A DNA stretch of 64,000 bases from an uncultured Azospirillum sp. Lineage in GTDB: Bacteria; Pseudomonadota; Alphaproteobacteria; Azospirillales; Azospirillaceae. Each line of letters begins with the position of its first letter. Within the stretch, counting starts at the first letter, position 1. The notes under the pieces are model-generated. The model saw only the letters and a program-made list of their open reading frames with translations, ran no database searches and was not told where the DNA came from. The stretch is taken from assembly GCF_946480385.1 (NCBI RefSeq), contig NZ_CAMLJP010000010.1, positions 20,101 to 84,100 of the forward strand. Direction: 5' to 3'. This document shows, piece after piece, positions 9,142 through 19,314 of the stretch. The translations under genes and the position numbers were made by a program.

Positions 9142-10968
9142 TTACGCCTGCGGCGCGGACGGTGCGGCGACCTTCGGCTTGGGCAGGTCGAGCTTCAGGT
9201 GCAGTTCCCGCAGGCGGGCGGTGTCGACCGGCGCCGGGGCCTGCATCAGGAGGTCTTCGGCGCGCTGGTTCAGCGGGAAGGCGATGACCTCGCGGATGTT
9301 CGGCTCGTCGGCCAGCAGCATGACGATGCGGTCGATGCCCGGAGCCGAACCGCCGTGCGGCGGGGCGCCCAGCTTGAACGCGCTCAGCATGCCGCCGAAT
9401 CGAGCTTCCAGCTCCTCCGGCGGATAGCCGGCGATCTCGAAGGCCTTGTACATCACTTCCGGCAGGTGGTTACGGATGGCGCCGGACGACAGTTCGACGC
9501 CGTTGCAGACGATGTCGTACTGGTAGGCCTTGATGTCGAGCGGGTTCATCGTCTCCAGCGCCTTCAGGCCGCCCTGGGGCATGGAGAACGGGTTGTGGCT
9601 GAAGATGACCTTGTTGGTCTCCTCGTCCAGCTCGTACATCGGGAAATCGACGATCCAGCAGAAGCGGAAGGCGTTCTTCTCGATCAGGTCCAGCTCTTCG
9701 CCGATTCGGGTGCGGGCGAGGCCGGCCAGCTTGGCCGCAGGGCCTGCCTGATCGCAGACGAAGAAGATCGCGTCGCCGTCCTCGAGACCGGCGAGCTCAC
9801 GCAGGGCGGCTTGCGCTGCTTCCGGCACGAACTTGGCGATCGGACCTTTGCCGCCGCCGGCTTCCATGACGATGTAGCCGAGGCCGGGAGCGCCCAGACC
9901 GCGGGCCCAGTCGTTCAGCTTGTCGAAGAAGCTGCGCGGACGGTCGGAGACCTTCGGCGCGCGGATGGCGCGGACGACGCCACCCTTCTCCAGCGTCTGC
10001 TTAAAGGCGCGGAATTCGACGTCGTCGCGCTTGAACACCTCGGTCACGTCGGTGATGACCAGGGGATTGCGCAGGTCCGGCTTGTCGTTGCCGTACTTCA
10101 GCATCGATTCGGCGAAGGAGATGCGGCGGAACGGCAGCCCGTCGATGACCGGCTTCGATTCGCGGCGGAAGCCGCCGAACTCCTCGAAGATGCCGTGCAG
10201 CACCGGCTCGATGGCGGCGAAGACGTCCTCCTGGGTGACGAAGGACATCTCGAAATCGAGCTGGTAGAACTCGCCCGGGCTGCGGTCGGCGCGGGCATCC
10301 TCGTCGCGGAAGCAGGGGGCGATCTGAAAGTAGCGGTCGAAGCCGGCGACCATCAGCAGCTGCTTGAACTGCTGCGGCGCCTGCGGCAGGGCGTAGAACT
10401 TGCCGGGATGGTTGCGGCTCGGCACCAGATAGTCGCGCGCGCCCTCGGGCGAGGAGGCGGTGAGGATCGGCGTCTGGAACTCGGTGAAGCCCTGGTCGAT
10501 CATGCGGCGGCGCGCCGAGGCGATCACGCGCGAACGCAGCATGATGTTCTCGTGGATGCGCTCGCGGCGCAGGTCGAGGAAGCGGTAGCGCAGGCGCACG
10601 TCCTCGCCGGCATCGGTGTCCTGGTTGACCTGCAGCGGAATCTGCTCCGCCTCGCCTTCCACGGTCAGTTCGGCGATCTGCAGTTCGATGCGGCCGGTGG
10701 GCAGCTTGTCGTTGATCGTCTCGGCCGTGCGCTTCACCACCTTGCCGGTGACGGTGATGACCGATTCCAGCTTCAGCCGGTTGGCGACCTCGAAGGCCGG
10801 GTTGGAGGTATCGACCACGCACTGCGTCAGGCCGTAATGGTCGCGCAGGTCGATGAACAGCAGCTGTCCATGGTCGCGCTTCCGGTTCATCCAGCCCGAC
10901 AGGCGGACGGTTTCACCGGCATTCTCTTCACGAAGCTGGCCGCAGGTGTGCGTGCGGTAGGGGTGCAT
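9142..10968 (-). CDS. aspS: Aspartate--tRNA ligase
   Basis: Class II aminoacyl-tRNA synthetase. The N-terminal OB-fold domain ([31 protein letters not shown]) binds the anticodon. Class II motifs follow: [16 protein letters not shown], the [20 protein letters not shown] segment in the aspartate-binding core, and motif 3 [19 protein letters not shown], with the GAD insertion between. The start is ATG 10968 ([11 protein letters not shown]), giving 608 aa. In alphaproteobacteria this enzyme is often non-discriminating and works with GatCAB to make Asn-tRNA; nothing in the window settles that point. Confidence 0.96.
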   Translation of the reverse strand: MHPYRTHTCGQLREENAGETVRLSGWMNRKRDHGQLLFIDLRDHYGLTQCVVDTSNPAFEVANRLKLESVITVTGKVVKRTAETINDKLPTGRIELQIAELTVEGEAEQIPLQVNQDTDAGEDVRLRYRFLDLRRERIHENIMLRSRVIASARRRMIDQGFTEFQTPILTASSPEGARDYLVPSRNHPGKFYALPQAPQQFKQLLMVAGFDRYFQIAPCFRDEDARADRSPGEFYQLDFEMSFVTQEDVFAAIEPVLHGIFEEFGGFRRESKPVIDGLPFRRISFAESMLKYGNDKPDLRNPLVITDVTEVFKRDDVEFRAFKQTLEKGGVVRAIRAPKVSDRPRSFFDKLNDWARGLGAPGLGYIVMEAGGGKGPIAKFVPEAAQAALRELAGLEDGDAIFFVCDQAGPAAKLAGLARTRIGEELDLIEKNAFRFCWIVDFPMYELDEETNKVIFSHNPFSMPQGGLKALETMNPLDIKAYQYDIVCNGVELSSGAIRNHLPEVMYKAFEIAGYPPEELEARFGGMLSAFKLGAPPHGGSAPGIDRIVMLLADEPNIREVIAFPLNQRAEDLLMQAPAPVDTARLRELHLKLDLPKPKVAAPSAPQA

Positions 10969-11311
10969 GGGTCGAAACACCTTGAAAAGGGCGGATTCCG
11001 GCGGAAAAAGCGGTTCGACACACCACACCGGACGCGCGCGAAAGTCAAGCCGCGATAGGGTGCAGCGCAGTGCGGCGGGAGCCCGGATGGAACGTTTGGA
11101 ACGGCATGAAACATCCTGGGCCACCCTGTTCAACCGTTCCATCCGCCGGCAGTCCAGCTGCCGGACCCCAGTTTAACACCGCCGGGACCGGGGGATAAGC
11201 GGAGCGGAAAAATCAGGCCGCCTGTCCCACCGGCACGCCCTTTTGCAACGCGCATCGGCTCCGCGCGTCGGCGGACTTTCAAGCACCCGTTTGGTCGTGT
11301 ATGAAGCAACC

Positions 11312-12502
11312 ATGACGCTCATCACGACAACCGACGCCCTTCAGGCCTTCTGTCAGTCGCTGGCAGGGGCCGAGTACATCACGGTCGACACCGAGTTCCT
11401 GCGGGAAAAGACCTATTGGCCGCAACTGTGCCTCGTCCAGGTCGGCGGGCCCGACGGCGCGGTCGCCATCGACCCGCTGGCCGAAGGCATCGACCTGGCG
11501 CCGCTGTTCGCGCTGATGAGCGACCCGTCGGTGCTGAAGGTGTTCCACGCCGCCCGGCAGGACGTGGAGATCTTCTGGCACCTGTCCGGCCAGATCCCGC
11601 ATCCGCTGTTCGACACCCAGGTCGCGGCGATGGTCTGCGGCTTCGGCGAGAGCGTCGGCTACGAGACGCTGGTGACCAAGCTGGCCGGCGCCCGCATCGA
11701 CAAGTCCAGCCGCTTCACCGACTGGTCGCACCGGCCGCTGACCGACCGGCAGCTGACCTACGCCCTGTCCGACGTCATCCACCTGCGCCCGGCCTATGAG
11801 AAGCTGAAGCGCCGTCTCGCCCGCTCCGGCCGCTCGCACTGGCTGGAAGAGGAGATGGCGATCCTGACCGACCCGGCGACCTATCAGGTCGATCCGGAAA
11901 GCTCCTACATGCGGCTGAAGGTGCGGACCAACAAGCCGCGCTTCATGGCCGTCCTGAAGGAACTGGCGGCGTGGCGCGAACGCGAGGCCCAGCGCCGCGA
12001 CCAGCCGCGCTCCCGCGTGCTGCGCGACGAGGCGCTGCTGGAGATCGCCGCCCACGCGCCGACCACGGTCGACGACCTCGCCCGTACCCGGGGACTGGGC
12101 CGCGGTTTCGCCGAGGGGCGCCAGGGCGCCGACGTGCTGGGCGCCGTGCAAGCCGGGCTGGACCTGCCGGACAGCGCCCTGCCCCGTGTCGAACCGCGAG
12201 AAGAACCGCCGCCCGGATTGCAGCCTATCGTCGAATTGCTGCGCGTCCTTCTGAAGATGAAGTGCGACGAGAACAATGTCGCGGCGAAGCTGGTGGCGTC
12301 CTCGGCCGATCTGGAGTCCTTGGCGGCCGATGATCGGGCAGAGATTCCGGCGATGCAGGGCTGGCGGCGCGAACTGTTCGGCAATGATGCGCTCGCCTTG
12401 AAGCACGGAAAAATCGGACTGGCGGTCATAGACCGTCGCGTCCGCATCGTTCCTGCTGGCGAACCGCGCCACACGACCGATTCGGCCGAATCCGAAACTT
12501 GA
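11312..12502 (+). CDS. rnd: Ribonuclease D
   Basis: 3'-5' exoribonuclease of the DEDD family involved in tRNA 3'-end maturation. Exo motif I is YITVDTEFLREKTYWP near residue 20, motif II is KVFHAARQDVEIFWH, and motif III is TYALSDVIHLRPAYEKL. HRDC-type helical domains occupy the C-terminal half. Start ATG 11312 (MTLITTTDALQAF) gives 396 aa, normal for the family; the open frame upstream is not conserved in character. It is divergent from aspS and followed by a hairpin-rich region that may terminate it. Confidence 0.95.
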   Translation: MTLITTTDALQAFCQSLAGAEYITVDTEFLREKTYWPQLCLVQVGGPDGAVAIDPLAEGIDLAPLFALMSDPSVLKVFHAARQDVEIFWHLSGQIPHPLFDTQVAAMVCGFGESVGYETLVTKLAGARIDKSSRFTDWSHRPLTDRQLTYALSDVIHLRPAYEKLKRRLARSGRSHWLEEEMAILTDPATYQVDPESSYMRLKVRTNKPRFMAVLKELAAWREREAQRRDQPRSRVLRDEALLEIAAHAPTTVDDLARTRGLGRGFAEGRQGADVLGAVQAGLDLPDSALPRVEPREEPPPGLQPIVELLRVLLKMKCDENNVAAKLVASSADLESLAADDRAEIPAMQGWRRELFGNDALALKHGKIGLAVIDRRVRIVPAGEPRHTTDSAESET

Positions 12503-12799
12503 CCTTTTCGGATGGCGTCGCTTCGATGATTGCGGCGCCTTTTGCGGCAGTCCGGGTGCTTCCTGCGCCCGGACGTTAGCCTTAAGGGCTTTTTAAAGAA
12601 AGTTACCATTAAGATCGGTTAGGCTTCGCAGCATTGGACGGATCTTGCCTGTTCGGCCGATCTGCGGGGGTCCGATCCGGCGATGGCCGGACCGCCGGGC
12701 GGAAACGCCCGGACGGAAAGCAGAAGGCTGCCGAACAACGAGCGGCCGAAGACATGGGTGGTTGGCAGGCGCGACGCTTGTTGTGGGAGTGAGCAAGGT
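12503..12799 (+). other. Intergenic region rnd to EAL-like gene
   Basis: 297 bases without a credible gene. The left part holds the terminator-like hairpins; the AT-richer segment TTTTTAAAGAAAGTTACCAT at 12590-12609 is a plausible promoter area for the EAL-like gene, although I cannot name clear -35/-10 boxes. The remainder shows nothing recognisable. Confidence 0.5.
12550..12594 (+). terminator. Candidate terminator region after rnd
   Basis: A 10-bp stem GTCCGGGTGC (12550-12559) with GCGCCCGGAC (12565-12574, one G-T pair) and a 5-base loop is followed by a small AGCC/GGCT hairpin leading into five T (12590-12594). Position is 48 bases after the rnd stop codon. Confidence 0.5.
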
Positions 12800-14086
12800 A
12801 TGAGCAGGTTTGGCGGCAGACCACCCATTGGACGGGACCGTGTCCGGCTTTCCACCACGGAAAAGCAGGCCGCCGTCGCCGCCGCCAAGGACCAGAAGCC
12901 GGAGTTCGACAACGACAAGCTCCTGAACCTGCTGCGGTCGGCGAAGAACGAACTGCAGGGCATGCGTCTGATCCACATGCACCTGTCGCTGTTGAAGGAC
13001 CGCGATCCGAGCAGCCAGATGATGGTCCGTTCCATCATCCAGGAACTGGCGAGCAAGGCCTCTTACCTGCAATCCTTCAACATCTCCAACGGCGACGTCA
13101 TCATCCTCTACAAGGGGCTGAAGCTGACCGGCGTCACCGATGTCTGCCAGACGGTGGAACAGGTCTTCCTGTCGAAGACGACGCTGACCGGGCCGAATCC
13201 TTATAAGGAATATTCGCTCTATTCGATCATGGAACTGGCGTTGAACTTCATCAACGTCATCCGTTTCATCGAAGAATTGCAGGCGAACGAGACCGGACAG
13301 CACGTCACCGAGACCAAGCCGCCGATCACGCTGGAGGAATTGGGCAAGCTCGAACGCTCGATGCAGATGTTCGACCTGTCGCCCTTCCTGTTCAATCAGG
13401 GCATCGCCAACATCGGCGGCGGCGATACGGAGATGGAGTATTATGAACTCTACATCTCCATCAAGCTGCTCCAGGAGCGGCTGTGCCCCGATTACGACAT
13501 CACCGCCAACAAGTGGCTGTTCAACTACTTCACCGCCAACCTCGACCAGTCGGTTCTGCGCGCCCTGAACCATGGCCTGAGCTTCATGCGCGGGCGGCGG
13601 ATCGGCATCAACATCAACCTGTCGACCGTCATCTCCACCGGCTTCGTGAAGTTCGACGAACGGCTGCCCATCGACTTCCGCGGGCAGGTGGTGCTCGAGG
13701 TGTCGAAGGGCGACCTGATCGAGAATCTGTCGCTGTTCAACGAGGTGGTGGAGTTCGCGCAGGACCGCCGCTATCAGATCGCGGTGGACGGGCTGAACCC
13801 GTTCTGGGTGACGAACTTCGATCTGGAATATCTGAACGCCGATTACGCCAAGATCTTCTGGTCCAACGACATGCTGGAGATGGACCCGCAGTTCGAAAAG
13901 TATTTCCGCGATCGCATCGCCGAGCAGGATCGCTGCAAGTTCATCCTGGCGCGCTGCGACAGCGTGACCAGCCTGGTCTATGCCCACAAGATGGGAATCA
14001 ATCTGGTCCAGGGCCGCGCGGTGGACAACATCATGCGCAAGGGCGTCAGCGTCCGCGAGGCCATCGCCCACGCCAAAGTCGATTAG
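12800..14086 (+). CDS. EAL-like domain protein, probably catalytically inactive
   Basis: The C-terminal half (about residues 200-428) follows the EAL fold of c-di-GMP phosphodiesterases: INLSTVISTGF matches the xNLS strand, VVLEVSKGD matches the conserved Glu strand, and LVQGRAV matches the final QG motif. The ExL signature is replaced by YELYISI, and the key DDFGTG motif reads VDGLNP, so the second metal-binding Asp is missing. The N-terminal 200 residues are helical (LLRSAKNELQGMRLIHMHLSLL) with no recognised domain. Start ATG 12800 has AAGG upstream and gives 428 aa. It may bind c-di-GMP or act as a protein partner rather than degrade it; function is inferred. Confidence 0.75.
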   Translation: MSRFGGRPPIGRDRVRLSTTEKQAAVAAAKDQKPEFDNDKLLNLLRSAKNELQGMRLIHMHLSLLKDRDPSSQMMVRSIIQELASKASYLQSFNISNGDVIILYKGLKLTGVTDVCQTVEQVFLSKTTLTGPNPYKEYSLYSIMELALNFINVIRFIEELQANETGQHVTETKPPITLEELGKLERSMQMFDLSPFLFNQGIANIGGGDTEMEYYELYISIKLLQERLCPDYDITANKWLFNYFTANLDQSVLRALNHGLSFMRGRRIGININLSTVISTGFVKFDERLPIDFRGQVVLEVSKGDLIENLSLFNEVVEFAQDRRYQIAVDGLNPFWVTNFDLEYLNADYAKIFWSNDMLEMDPQFEKYFRDRIAEQDRCKFILARCDSVTSLVYAHKMGINLVQGRAVDNIMRKGVSVREAIAHAKVD

Positions 14087-14120
14087 GACCAAAGTCGATT
14101 AGGGCCAAGGTGGATTAAGG
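14073..14120 (+). repeat. Three tandem 16-bp units over the stop codon
   Basis: CCAAAGTCGATTAGGA (14073-14088) is repeated as CCAAAGTCGATTAGGG (14089-14104) and, more diverged, CCAAGGTGGATTAAGG (14105-14120). The first copy contains the stop codon of the EAL-like gene; each copy carries TAG or TAA in the same relative place, so array-length changes would not extend the protein. Confidence 0.9.
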
Positions 14121-14127
14121 ACGCCGC

Positions 14128-14889
14128 TCACGGCTTGCGCGGCGCCTGCCGCAGCAGACCGTCGGTCCAGGCCGGGGGAAGCAGCGCCAGCAGCCAGACC
14201 GCGGCCATCATCGGCCAGGGAAAGGCGATTCGCGCCCGGTTGCGTTCCAGCCCGCGGCGGATGACGCGGGCGGCGGCATCGGTTTCCATCAGGAAGGGCA
14301 TGGGGAAGCGGTTGACCGCCGTCATCCGGCTTTTGACGAAGCCGGGGCAGATTACCGACACGCCAATCCCCTCCCCGGCCAGATCGCCGCGCAGGGCTTC
14401 CCCATAGACCCGGACCATCGCCTTGCTGGCGCAATAGGCCGGCGCGCCGGGGAGGCCGCGGAATCCCGCCAGTGATGCCATGATGGCGATCTGGCCGCGC
14501 CGCCGGGCCCGCATGGCCGGAAGCAGCGGGTGGATGCTGTTCAGCACTCCGTCGATGTTCACCGCCAGGATGCGCCGGGCCTGCTCCTCCGTCTCGCCGC
14601 CGTCGCCGGTGCCGGCCGACATGCCGGCGTTGGCGATCAGCAGGTCAACCGGCGTTCCGGCATCGACCCGCGCCAGCCATCCGGCCATCGCGGCGCGGTC
14701 AGCCACATCGATCACCGCCGTCTCCACATCCGCGCCGGCAGCGCGGCAACGCTGAGCCACCGCCTCCAGCCTCGCGGAGTCGCGACCGGTCAGCGCAAGG
14801 GCCATTCCGGGCGCGGCGTAGAGGACAGCCAGTGCCTCGCCGATGCCGCTGGAGGCGCCGGTGATGACGATGGACCGCGGCTGTTTCAT
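14128..14889 (-). CDS. SDR family NAD(P)-dependent oxidoreductase
   Basis: Short-chain dehydrogenase/reductase of the classical type. The nucleotide-binding TGASSGIGEAL motif is at about residues 10-20, followed by the NAG motif in LLIANAGMS, the catalytic Ser in IMASLAGFRG and the YCASK catalytic pair near residue 155. The C-terminus has a hydrophobic segment (FPWPMMAAVWLLALLPPAW), suggesting membrane association. Start ATG 14889 gives 253 aa. The substrate cannot be deduced. It is divergent from the YicC gene. Confidence 0.88.
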   Translation of the reverse strand: MKQPRSIVITGASSGIGEALAVLYAAPGMALALTGRDSARLEAVAQRCRAAGADVETAVIDVADRAAMAGWLARVDAGTPVDLLIANAGMSAGTGDGGETEEQARRILAVNIDGVLNSIHPLLPAMRARRRGQIAIMASLAGFRGLPGAPAYCASKAMVRVYGEALRGDLAGEGIGVSVICPGFVKSRMTAVNRFPMPFLMETDAAARVIRRGLERNRARIAFPWPMMAAVWLLALLPPAWTDGLLRQAPRKP

Positions 14890-15001
14890 GGAGGTTCCGC
14901 CCTGTTCGCCGGCTGCCGGGTGGCGCCGAAGCTTGTTGTGGGGTGATGTGGCGTTTATAAGCACCACACCGATCTACACCGTTTTTCAAATGAGGCCGCC
15001 T

Positions 15002-15898
15002 TTGCCAGCCCATCGCCCCGTCATTGCCAGCATGACCGGTTTCGCGCGCGTCGACGGGCACGGCGACGGCTATTCCTGGACCTTCGAGGCCAAGAGCGTC
15101 AATGGCCGCAGCCTGGATCTGCGCTGCCGCCTGCCGTCGGGCTTCGACAGCGTCGAGGCGGTGGCGCGAGCCGAACTGCCGAAGCGGCTGGCCCGCGGCA
15201 ACGTCAACCTGACGCTGACCGTCAACCGTGCCCAGGCGGTTTCCCAACTGCGCATCAACCGCGAGCTTCTGACCCAGGTTCTGGAGATCGCGCGGGAGAT
15301 CGAGGGGGCCGGTGCCGCCCCGCCGCGGCTGGATTCGCTGCTGGCGGTCCGCGGCATCATCGAGCCGGTGGAAGAAGACGAGACCGAAGCGCGCGAGCGC
15401 GTCGAATCGGTGCTGAAAGGCGAACTGGCCAAGCTGATCGACCAGCTGGTGATCAACCGCCTCGCCGAGGGCGCGCGAATCGCCGAGGTGCTGAACGGCC
15501 ATCTCGACGAGATCGCCCGGCTGGTCGAGGCAGCATCGGCCTGCGCCTCCACCCAGCCGGAGGCGCTGCGCGAGAAGCTGCGCGCCCAGGTCGCCGCGAT
15601 CCTCGGCTCCTTCCCCGCCCTGTCGGAAGACCGGCTGGCACAGGAGGCGGCGATCCTGATCGGCAAGGCCGACGTGCGCGAGGAGTTGGACCGCCTGCGT
15701 GCCCACATCCAGGCCGCGCGCGACCTGATGGCGGAAGGCGGGGCCATCGGCCGCCGGTTCGACTTCCTGTGCCAGGAATTCAACCGCGAGGCCAACACGC
15801 TCTGCTCCAAATCGGCGGACGTCGAACTGACCCGCATCGGCCTGTCGCTGAAAGCCTCGATCGAGCAGCTTCGCGAGCAGGTTCAGAACATCGAATAA
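15002..15898 (+). CDS. YicC/YloC family endoribonuclease
   Basis: Family member of E. coli YicC, an endoribonuclease implicated in small-RNA turnover. The N-terminus SMTGFARVDG and the C-terminal segment GKKFDFLCQE-like (here GRRFDFLCQEFNREANTLCS) are the two hallmark blocks. I favour TTG 15002 because GAGG lies 6 bases upstream, giving 298 aa; ATG 14990 lacks a ribosome binding site and ATG 15032 would start at MTGFAR. It is followed 22 bp later by gmk, a pairing widely conserved in bacteria. Confidence 0.92.
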   Translation: MPAHRPVIASMTGFARVDGHGDGYSWTFEAKSVNGRSLDLRCRLPSGFDSVEAVARAELPKRLARGNVNLTLTVNRAQAVSQLRINRELLTQVLEIAREIEGAGAAPPRLDSLLAVRGIIEPVEEDETEARERVESVLKGELAKLIDQLVINRLAEGARIAEVLNGHLDEIARLVEAASACASTQPEALREKLRAQVAAILGSFPALSEDRLAQEAAILIGKADVREELDRLRAHIQAARDLMAEGGAIGRRFDFLCQEFNREANTLCSKSADVELTRIGLSLKASIEQLREQVQNIE

Positions 15899-15920
15899 CT
15901 GGCAACAGCGAGTGAGCGCC

Positions 15921-16568
15921 ATGGCTGCGACCAACACCTCCCTGATCCACCGGCGCGGCCTGATGCTGGTGCTGTCGTCCCCGTCGGGCGCCGGCAAGAC
16001 CACCATCGCCCGCGGCCTGCTGGAGCGTGATGCCGGCATCACCATGTCGGTGTCGGTGACGACCCGCCCGATGCGCCCCGGCGAGGCCGAAGGGCTGGAC
16101 TACTACTTCATCGACCAGCAGCGCTTCGACCATATGGCGGAGACCGGCGACCTGCTGGAGCATGCCCGCGTCTTCGGCAACTGCTATGGCACACCGCGGG
16201 TGGCGGTGGAGGATGCGCTGGGCGCCGGGCGCGACGTGCTGTTCGCCATCGACTGGCAGGGTGCGCAGCAGCTGGCGCAGAACGCCCGCGACGATCTGGT
16301 CAGCGTCTTCGTCCTGCCGCCGTCGGTCAGCGAACTGGAACGCCGCCTGCGTGGCCGTGGCCAGGATTCGGAGGAGGTCATCGCCAACCGCATGGCGAAG
16401 GCGTCCAACGAGATCAGCCACTGGCCGGAATACGACTACGTCATCGTCAACAGCGACGTGAACGAGAGCATCAACGCGGTCGAGTCGATCCTGCGTGCCG
16501 AACGGCTGCGCCGCCGCCGTCAGGTCGGCCTGCCGGAGTTCGTGCGCAGCATTCAGGACACGCTGTAA
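15921..16568 (+). CDS. gmk: Guanylate kinase
   Basis: Phosphorylates GMP to GDP with ATP; essential for GTP and (p)ppGpp pools. The P-loop SSPSGAGKTTI is near residue 25, followed by SVTTRPMRPGE (GMP-binding) and DVLFAIDWQGAQQL. Start ATG 15921 (215 aa) is chosen with GAGTGAG upstream; GTG 15912 in the same frame would add three residues. It forms a two-gene unit with the YicC gene. Confidence 0.96.
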   Translation: MAATNTSLIHRRGLMLVLSSPSGAGKTTIARGLLERDAGITMSVSVTTRPMRPGEAEGLDYYFIDQQRFDHMAETGDLLEHARVFGNCYGTPRVAVEDALGAGRDVLFAIDWQGAQQLAQNARDDLVSVFVLPPSVSELERRLRGRGQDSEEVIANRMAKASNEISHWPEYDYVIVNSDVNESINAVESILRAERLRRRRQVGLPEFVRSIQDTL

Positions 16569-17300
16569 CTACTTGTCCGTAAACGGTTTCGCCCGGATCT
16601 TGATCTCATGGCCGGGCGGGCCGTCACTGCCGTCCGGCTGTTTGCCGCGGTAATAGCCCTTTTGCCAGCGTTCCTGCGCGGCGGCGCTGCCCGGCGTCTG
16701 CAGGTCGCTGTTGAACTGGCTGCGCGAGGCCGCCCAGGCCCGGTACTGCGCCGCCGTCTCCGGATCGCTGTCGAGGTCGCGGACCTCCGGCGTCAGGCTT
16801 TCGACCAGACCGCGCTGGATCGGCATCAGATGGGCGAAGGGTTCGCCCTTCTCCCAGGTGACCGGCACGCCGGGCGCGGTGAATTTCCAGTTCATGGTGA
16901 AGGGATAGGGTGACCAGTCGGTCTCGATGATGCCCGACAGGCCCATGATGCCGTGCTTCGGGTGGTTCAGCGGGCCGGTCACCATCAGGTTGACGTCCGG
17001 CGGCGTGCGGAACAGCGCCGCGACGTGAAAGGTCAGCACGCCGCTGCCGAAATGGCTGGCAGGAAGCAGGGGATGCTGCTCCTCCGCTGTGACGGTGATG
17101 GCCTCCAGCCCGGTGCCGCCGTCCCACACCGCCGTCACCCGCACGGGACAGCAGACCTCCCACCCATGCATGCTGGCGATGTTGAGCGGCAAACAGCGAT
17201 AGCCGTACTGCTCCGGCAGAGCGTCGATCCAGTCGCGGGTCGGGCGGGCCGGGCGGATGTCGGGCAGCACGCCCGAGAGCGGATAAGCGATCAGCGTCAT
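16569..17300 (-). CDS. DUF6065-like protein
   Basis: A 243-aa soluble protein without signal peptide or membrane helices. It begins [10 protein letters not shown] and contains the [18 protein letters not shown] block and the [25 protein letters not shown] block (shown in part: [14 protein letters not shown]) typical of the DUF6065 family as I recall it; the family has no assigned function. The C-terminal 70 residues are polar and carry short Gly/Lys-rich stretches. It converges on gmk, with stop codons adjacent. Confidence 0.7.
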   Translation of the reverse strand: MTLIAYPLSGVLPDIRPARPTRDWIDALPEQYGYRCLPLNIASMHGWEVCCPVRVTAVWDGGTGLEAITVTAEEQHPLLPASHFGSGVLTFHVAALFRTPPDVNLMVTGPLNHPKHGIMGLSGIIETDWSPYPFTMNWKFTAPGVPVTWEKGEPFAHLMPIQRGLVESLTPEVRDLDSDPETAAQYRAWAASRSQFNSDLQTPGSAAAQERWQKGYYRGKQPDGSDGPPGHEIKIRAKPFTDK

Positions 17301-17534
17301 GGCGCCGCATCCTGCCAGACTTCGCCATCCGGTGTAATCCGGAGGCTGGCGATGGTCACAACCGGCCGCCTGTCCATTCGGATTATTCCTAGGCCCGCGT
17401 TAGAGATTGCGCAGTCGCGAAGTACTCAAGTATGTGTCACACTTCGCATTAGAGTTCTATCAATTAGCGAAGCGCACTATGCCGTGCCTGCAGGCGGCGG
17501 CCGTGGTGACGCGCGCATCGTGTGGGGCTGGGCA

Positions 17535-19223
17535 ATGTTCACCAAACTCAACAGCATCAAGGCGAAGCTCCTGATCCTTCAGGGGCTGTTCCTCGCCACC
17601 ATCCTGGTGGCCGGCATCTGGTCCGCGACGTCGAAGCGCGAGACGATGGTCGAGGGATACCGCAAATCCATCGAGGCGGTGGTGCAGACCTCGCTGTCGA
17701 TCATGAAGTCCTATGACGCGCGCGTCGCCAAGGGCGAGTTCAGCCGGGAAGAGGCGCAGACCCGCGCGAAGGCTGCGCTGCGGGCCCTGCGCTTCTTCGG
17801 CAACGAATACATGTTCGGGTACGAGTTCGACGGCACCAACGTGTTCCACGGCGTCCGTCCCGACCTGGAAGGCACCCGCAAGCTGGCCGATTTCAAGGAC
17901 AGCAACGGCGTGCTGGTGATCCGCGGGCTGATCGACTCGGCGCGCAGCGGCGACGGCACGCTGATCTACAACTTCCCCAAGGCCGGCGGCACCGAACCGT
18001 TTCCGAAGCTGGCCTATGCCGCGATCTATGAACCGTGGGGCTGGATGATCGGCACCGGGGTCTACATCGACGACGTCGACGCCGCTTTCCGCAGCACGCT
18101 GATCGAGACGCTGGCGGTGACGCTGGCGGCGGCGCTGGTGCTGGGGCTGTTCGGCTTCCGGCTGGTGTCGCGCATCGGCAAGGGGCTGGACGGCATCGCC
18201 GCAGCCACCGGCCGGATCGCCAAGGGCGATCTCGCCGCCCAGGTCGCCGGCACCGACCGCGCCGACGAGGTGGGGGCGCTGGCCCGCTCGGTGGAGACCC
18301 TGCGTCTCAGCGCCATCGAGGCGGAGGATCTGCGCCGCCGCCATGCCGCGCTGGAACGGGAAGCCGAGGAGGCCCGCCGCGCCACCATGAAGCGGCTGGC
18401 CGACGAGTTCGAAAGCACGGTCGGCGCGCTGGTCCATTCGGTCGCCGAATCGGCGGGTCAGCTGACCCACACATCGGGCGCCATGAGCAGTGGGGCGGAA
18501 CAGACCACCCGGCTGATGGACGGCGCTGCCCGCGCCGCGGGAACGACCTCCGGCAATGTCCAGGCGGTGGCTGGCGCCACCGAGGAGCTGGCCGCCTCCA
18601 TCCGCGAGATCGCCCAGCAGATTGCGGAGTCGACCACCGGCTCGGCCCGCGCGGTGGAGGATGTGCGCCGCACCTATGCCCTGATCGAACAGCTGGACAG
18701 CGTCGCCCGGCGCACCGTGGAGGTTGTCGATCTGATCCGCTCCATTGCCGAGCAGACCAACCTGCTGGCGCTGAACGCGACCATCGAGGCCGCCCGCGCC
18801 GGCGAGGCGGGGAAGGGCTTCGCCGTGGTCGCCAGCGAGGTGAAGAACCTCGCCAACCAGACCGCCAAGGCCACCGACGACGTGCAGGCGCAGATCGCCG
18901 CCATGACCGACGCCACCTCGTCGGTGGTCGAGGCGATGCGCGGGGTCGGCGGCGCCATCGAGACGGTGAACAGCGTCGCCTCCAGCATCTCCGCCGCCAT
19001 CGAGGAGCAGGGTGCGGCGACCCGCGACATCAGCCGGAACGTCAACGAGGCGGCGCAGGGCGTCAGCTCGGTGTCCGACAGCCTGACCCTGGTGTGCAGC
19101 CACGCCACCGCCACCGGCCAGGCCTCCGCCGAGGTCGCCGCCGCGGCCCGCGCGGTGGGTGAGCGCGCCGACCGCATGCTGGGCGAAGTGTCGGCCTTCG
19201 TCGCCCGCATCCGCCAGGGCTGA
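17535..19223 (+). CDS. Methyl-accepting chemotaxis protein (single-Cache)
   Basis: Chemoreceptor of 562 aa. Transmembrane segment 1 (about residues 9-30) is followed by a periplasmic single-Cache-2 type domain (about 35-185, with [20 protein letters not shown] and the [15 protein letters not shown] block), transmembrane segment 2 (about 190-212), a HAMP domain, and a cytoplasmic signalling hairpin with the near-invariant [19 protein letters not shown] tip. No C-terminal CheR/CheB tethering pentapeptide is present. Single-Cache receptors of this type often sense small organic acids; the ligand here is unknown. Not linked to other chemotaxis genes. Confidence 0.93.
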   Translation: MFTKLNSIKAKLLILQGLFLATILVAGIWSATSKRETMVEGYRKSIEAVVQTSLSIMKSYDARVAKGEFSREEAQTRAKAALRALRFFGNEYMFGYEFDGTNVFHGVRPDLEGTRKLADFKDSNGVLVIRGLIDSARSGDGTLIYNFPKAGGTEPFPKLAYAAIYEPWGWMIGTGVYIDDVDAAFRSTLIETLAVTLAAALVLGLFGFRLVSRIGKGLDGIAAATGRIAKGDLAAQVAGTDRADEVGALARSVETLRLSAIEAEDLRRRHAALEREAEEARRATMKRLADEFESTVGALVHSVAESAGQLTHTSGAMSSGAEQTTRLMDGAARAAGTTSGNVQAVAGATEELAASIREIAQQIAESTTGSARAVEDVRRTYALIEQLDSVARRTVEVVDLIRSIAEQTNLLALNATIEAARAGEAGKGFAVVASEVKNLANQTAKATDDVQAQIAAMTDATSSVVEAMRGVGGAIETVNSVASSISAAIEEQGAATRDISRNVNEAAQGVSSVSDSLTLVCSHATATGQASAEVAAAARAVGERADRMLGEVSAFVARIRQG

Positions 19224-19250
19224 CCGTCTGTTGCAGTGGGGAGGGTATTC

Positions 19251-19268
19251 TACCGGATGCATTCGGTA
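19251..19268. promoter_or_regulatory. Palindromic operator candidate upstream of cysteine-synthase-like gene
   Basis: The 18-bp site TACCGGATGCATTCGGTA is an inverted repeat with one mismatched pair, centred 55 bases before the start codon at 19315, and flanked by an AT-rich TAAAATT. Dyad size suits a dimeric repressor of the Lrp, Rrf2 or MarR type. The regulator is not identified. Confidence 0.5.
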
Positions 19269-19314
19269 AAATTCCGCGCTATGGATGGGGCCAGCAATTG
19301 TCGGACAGGACCCC

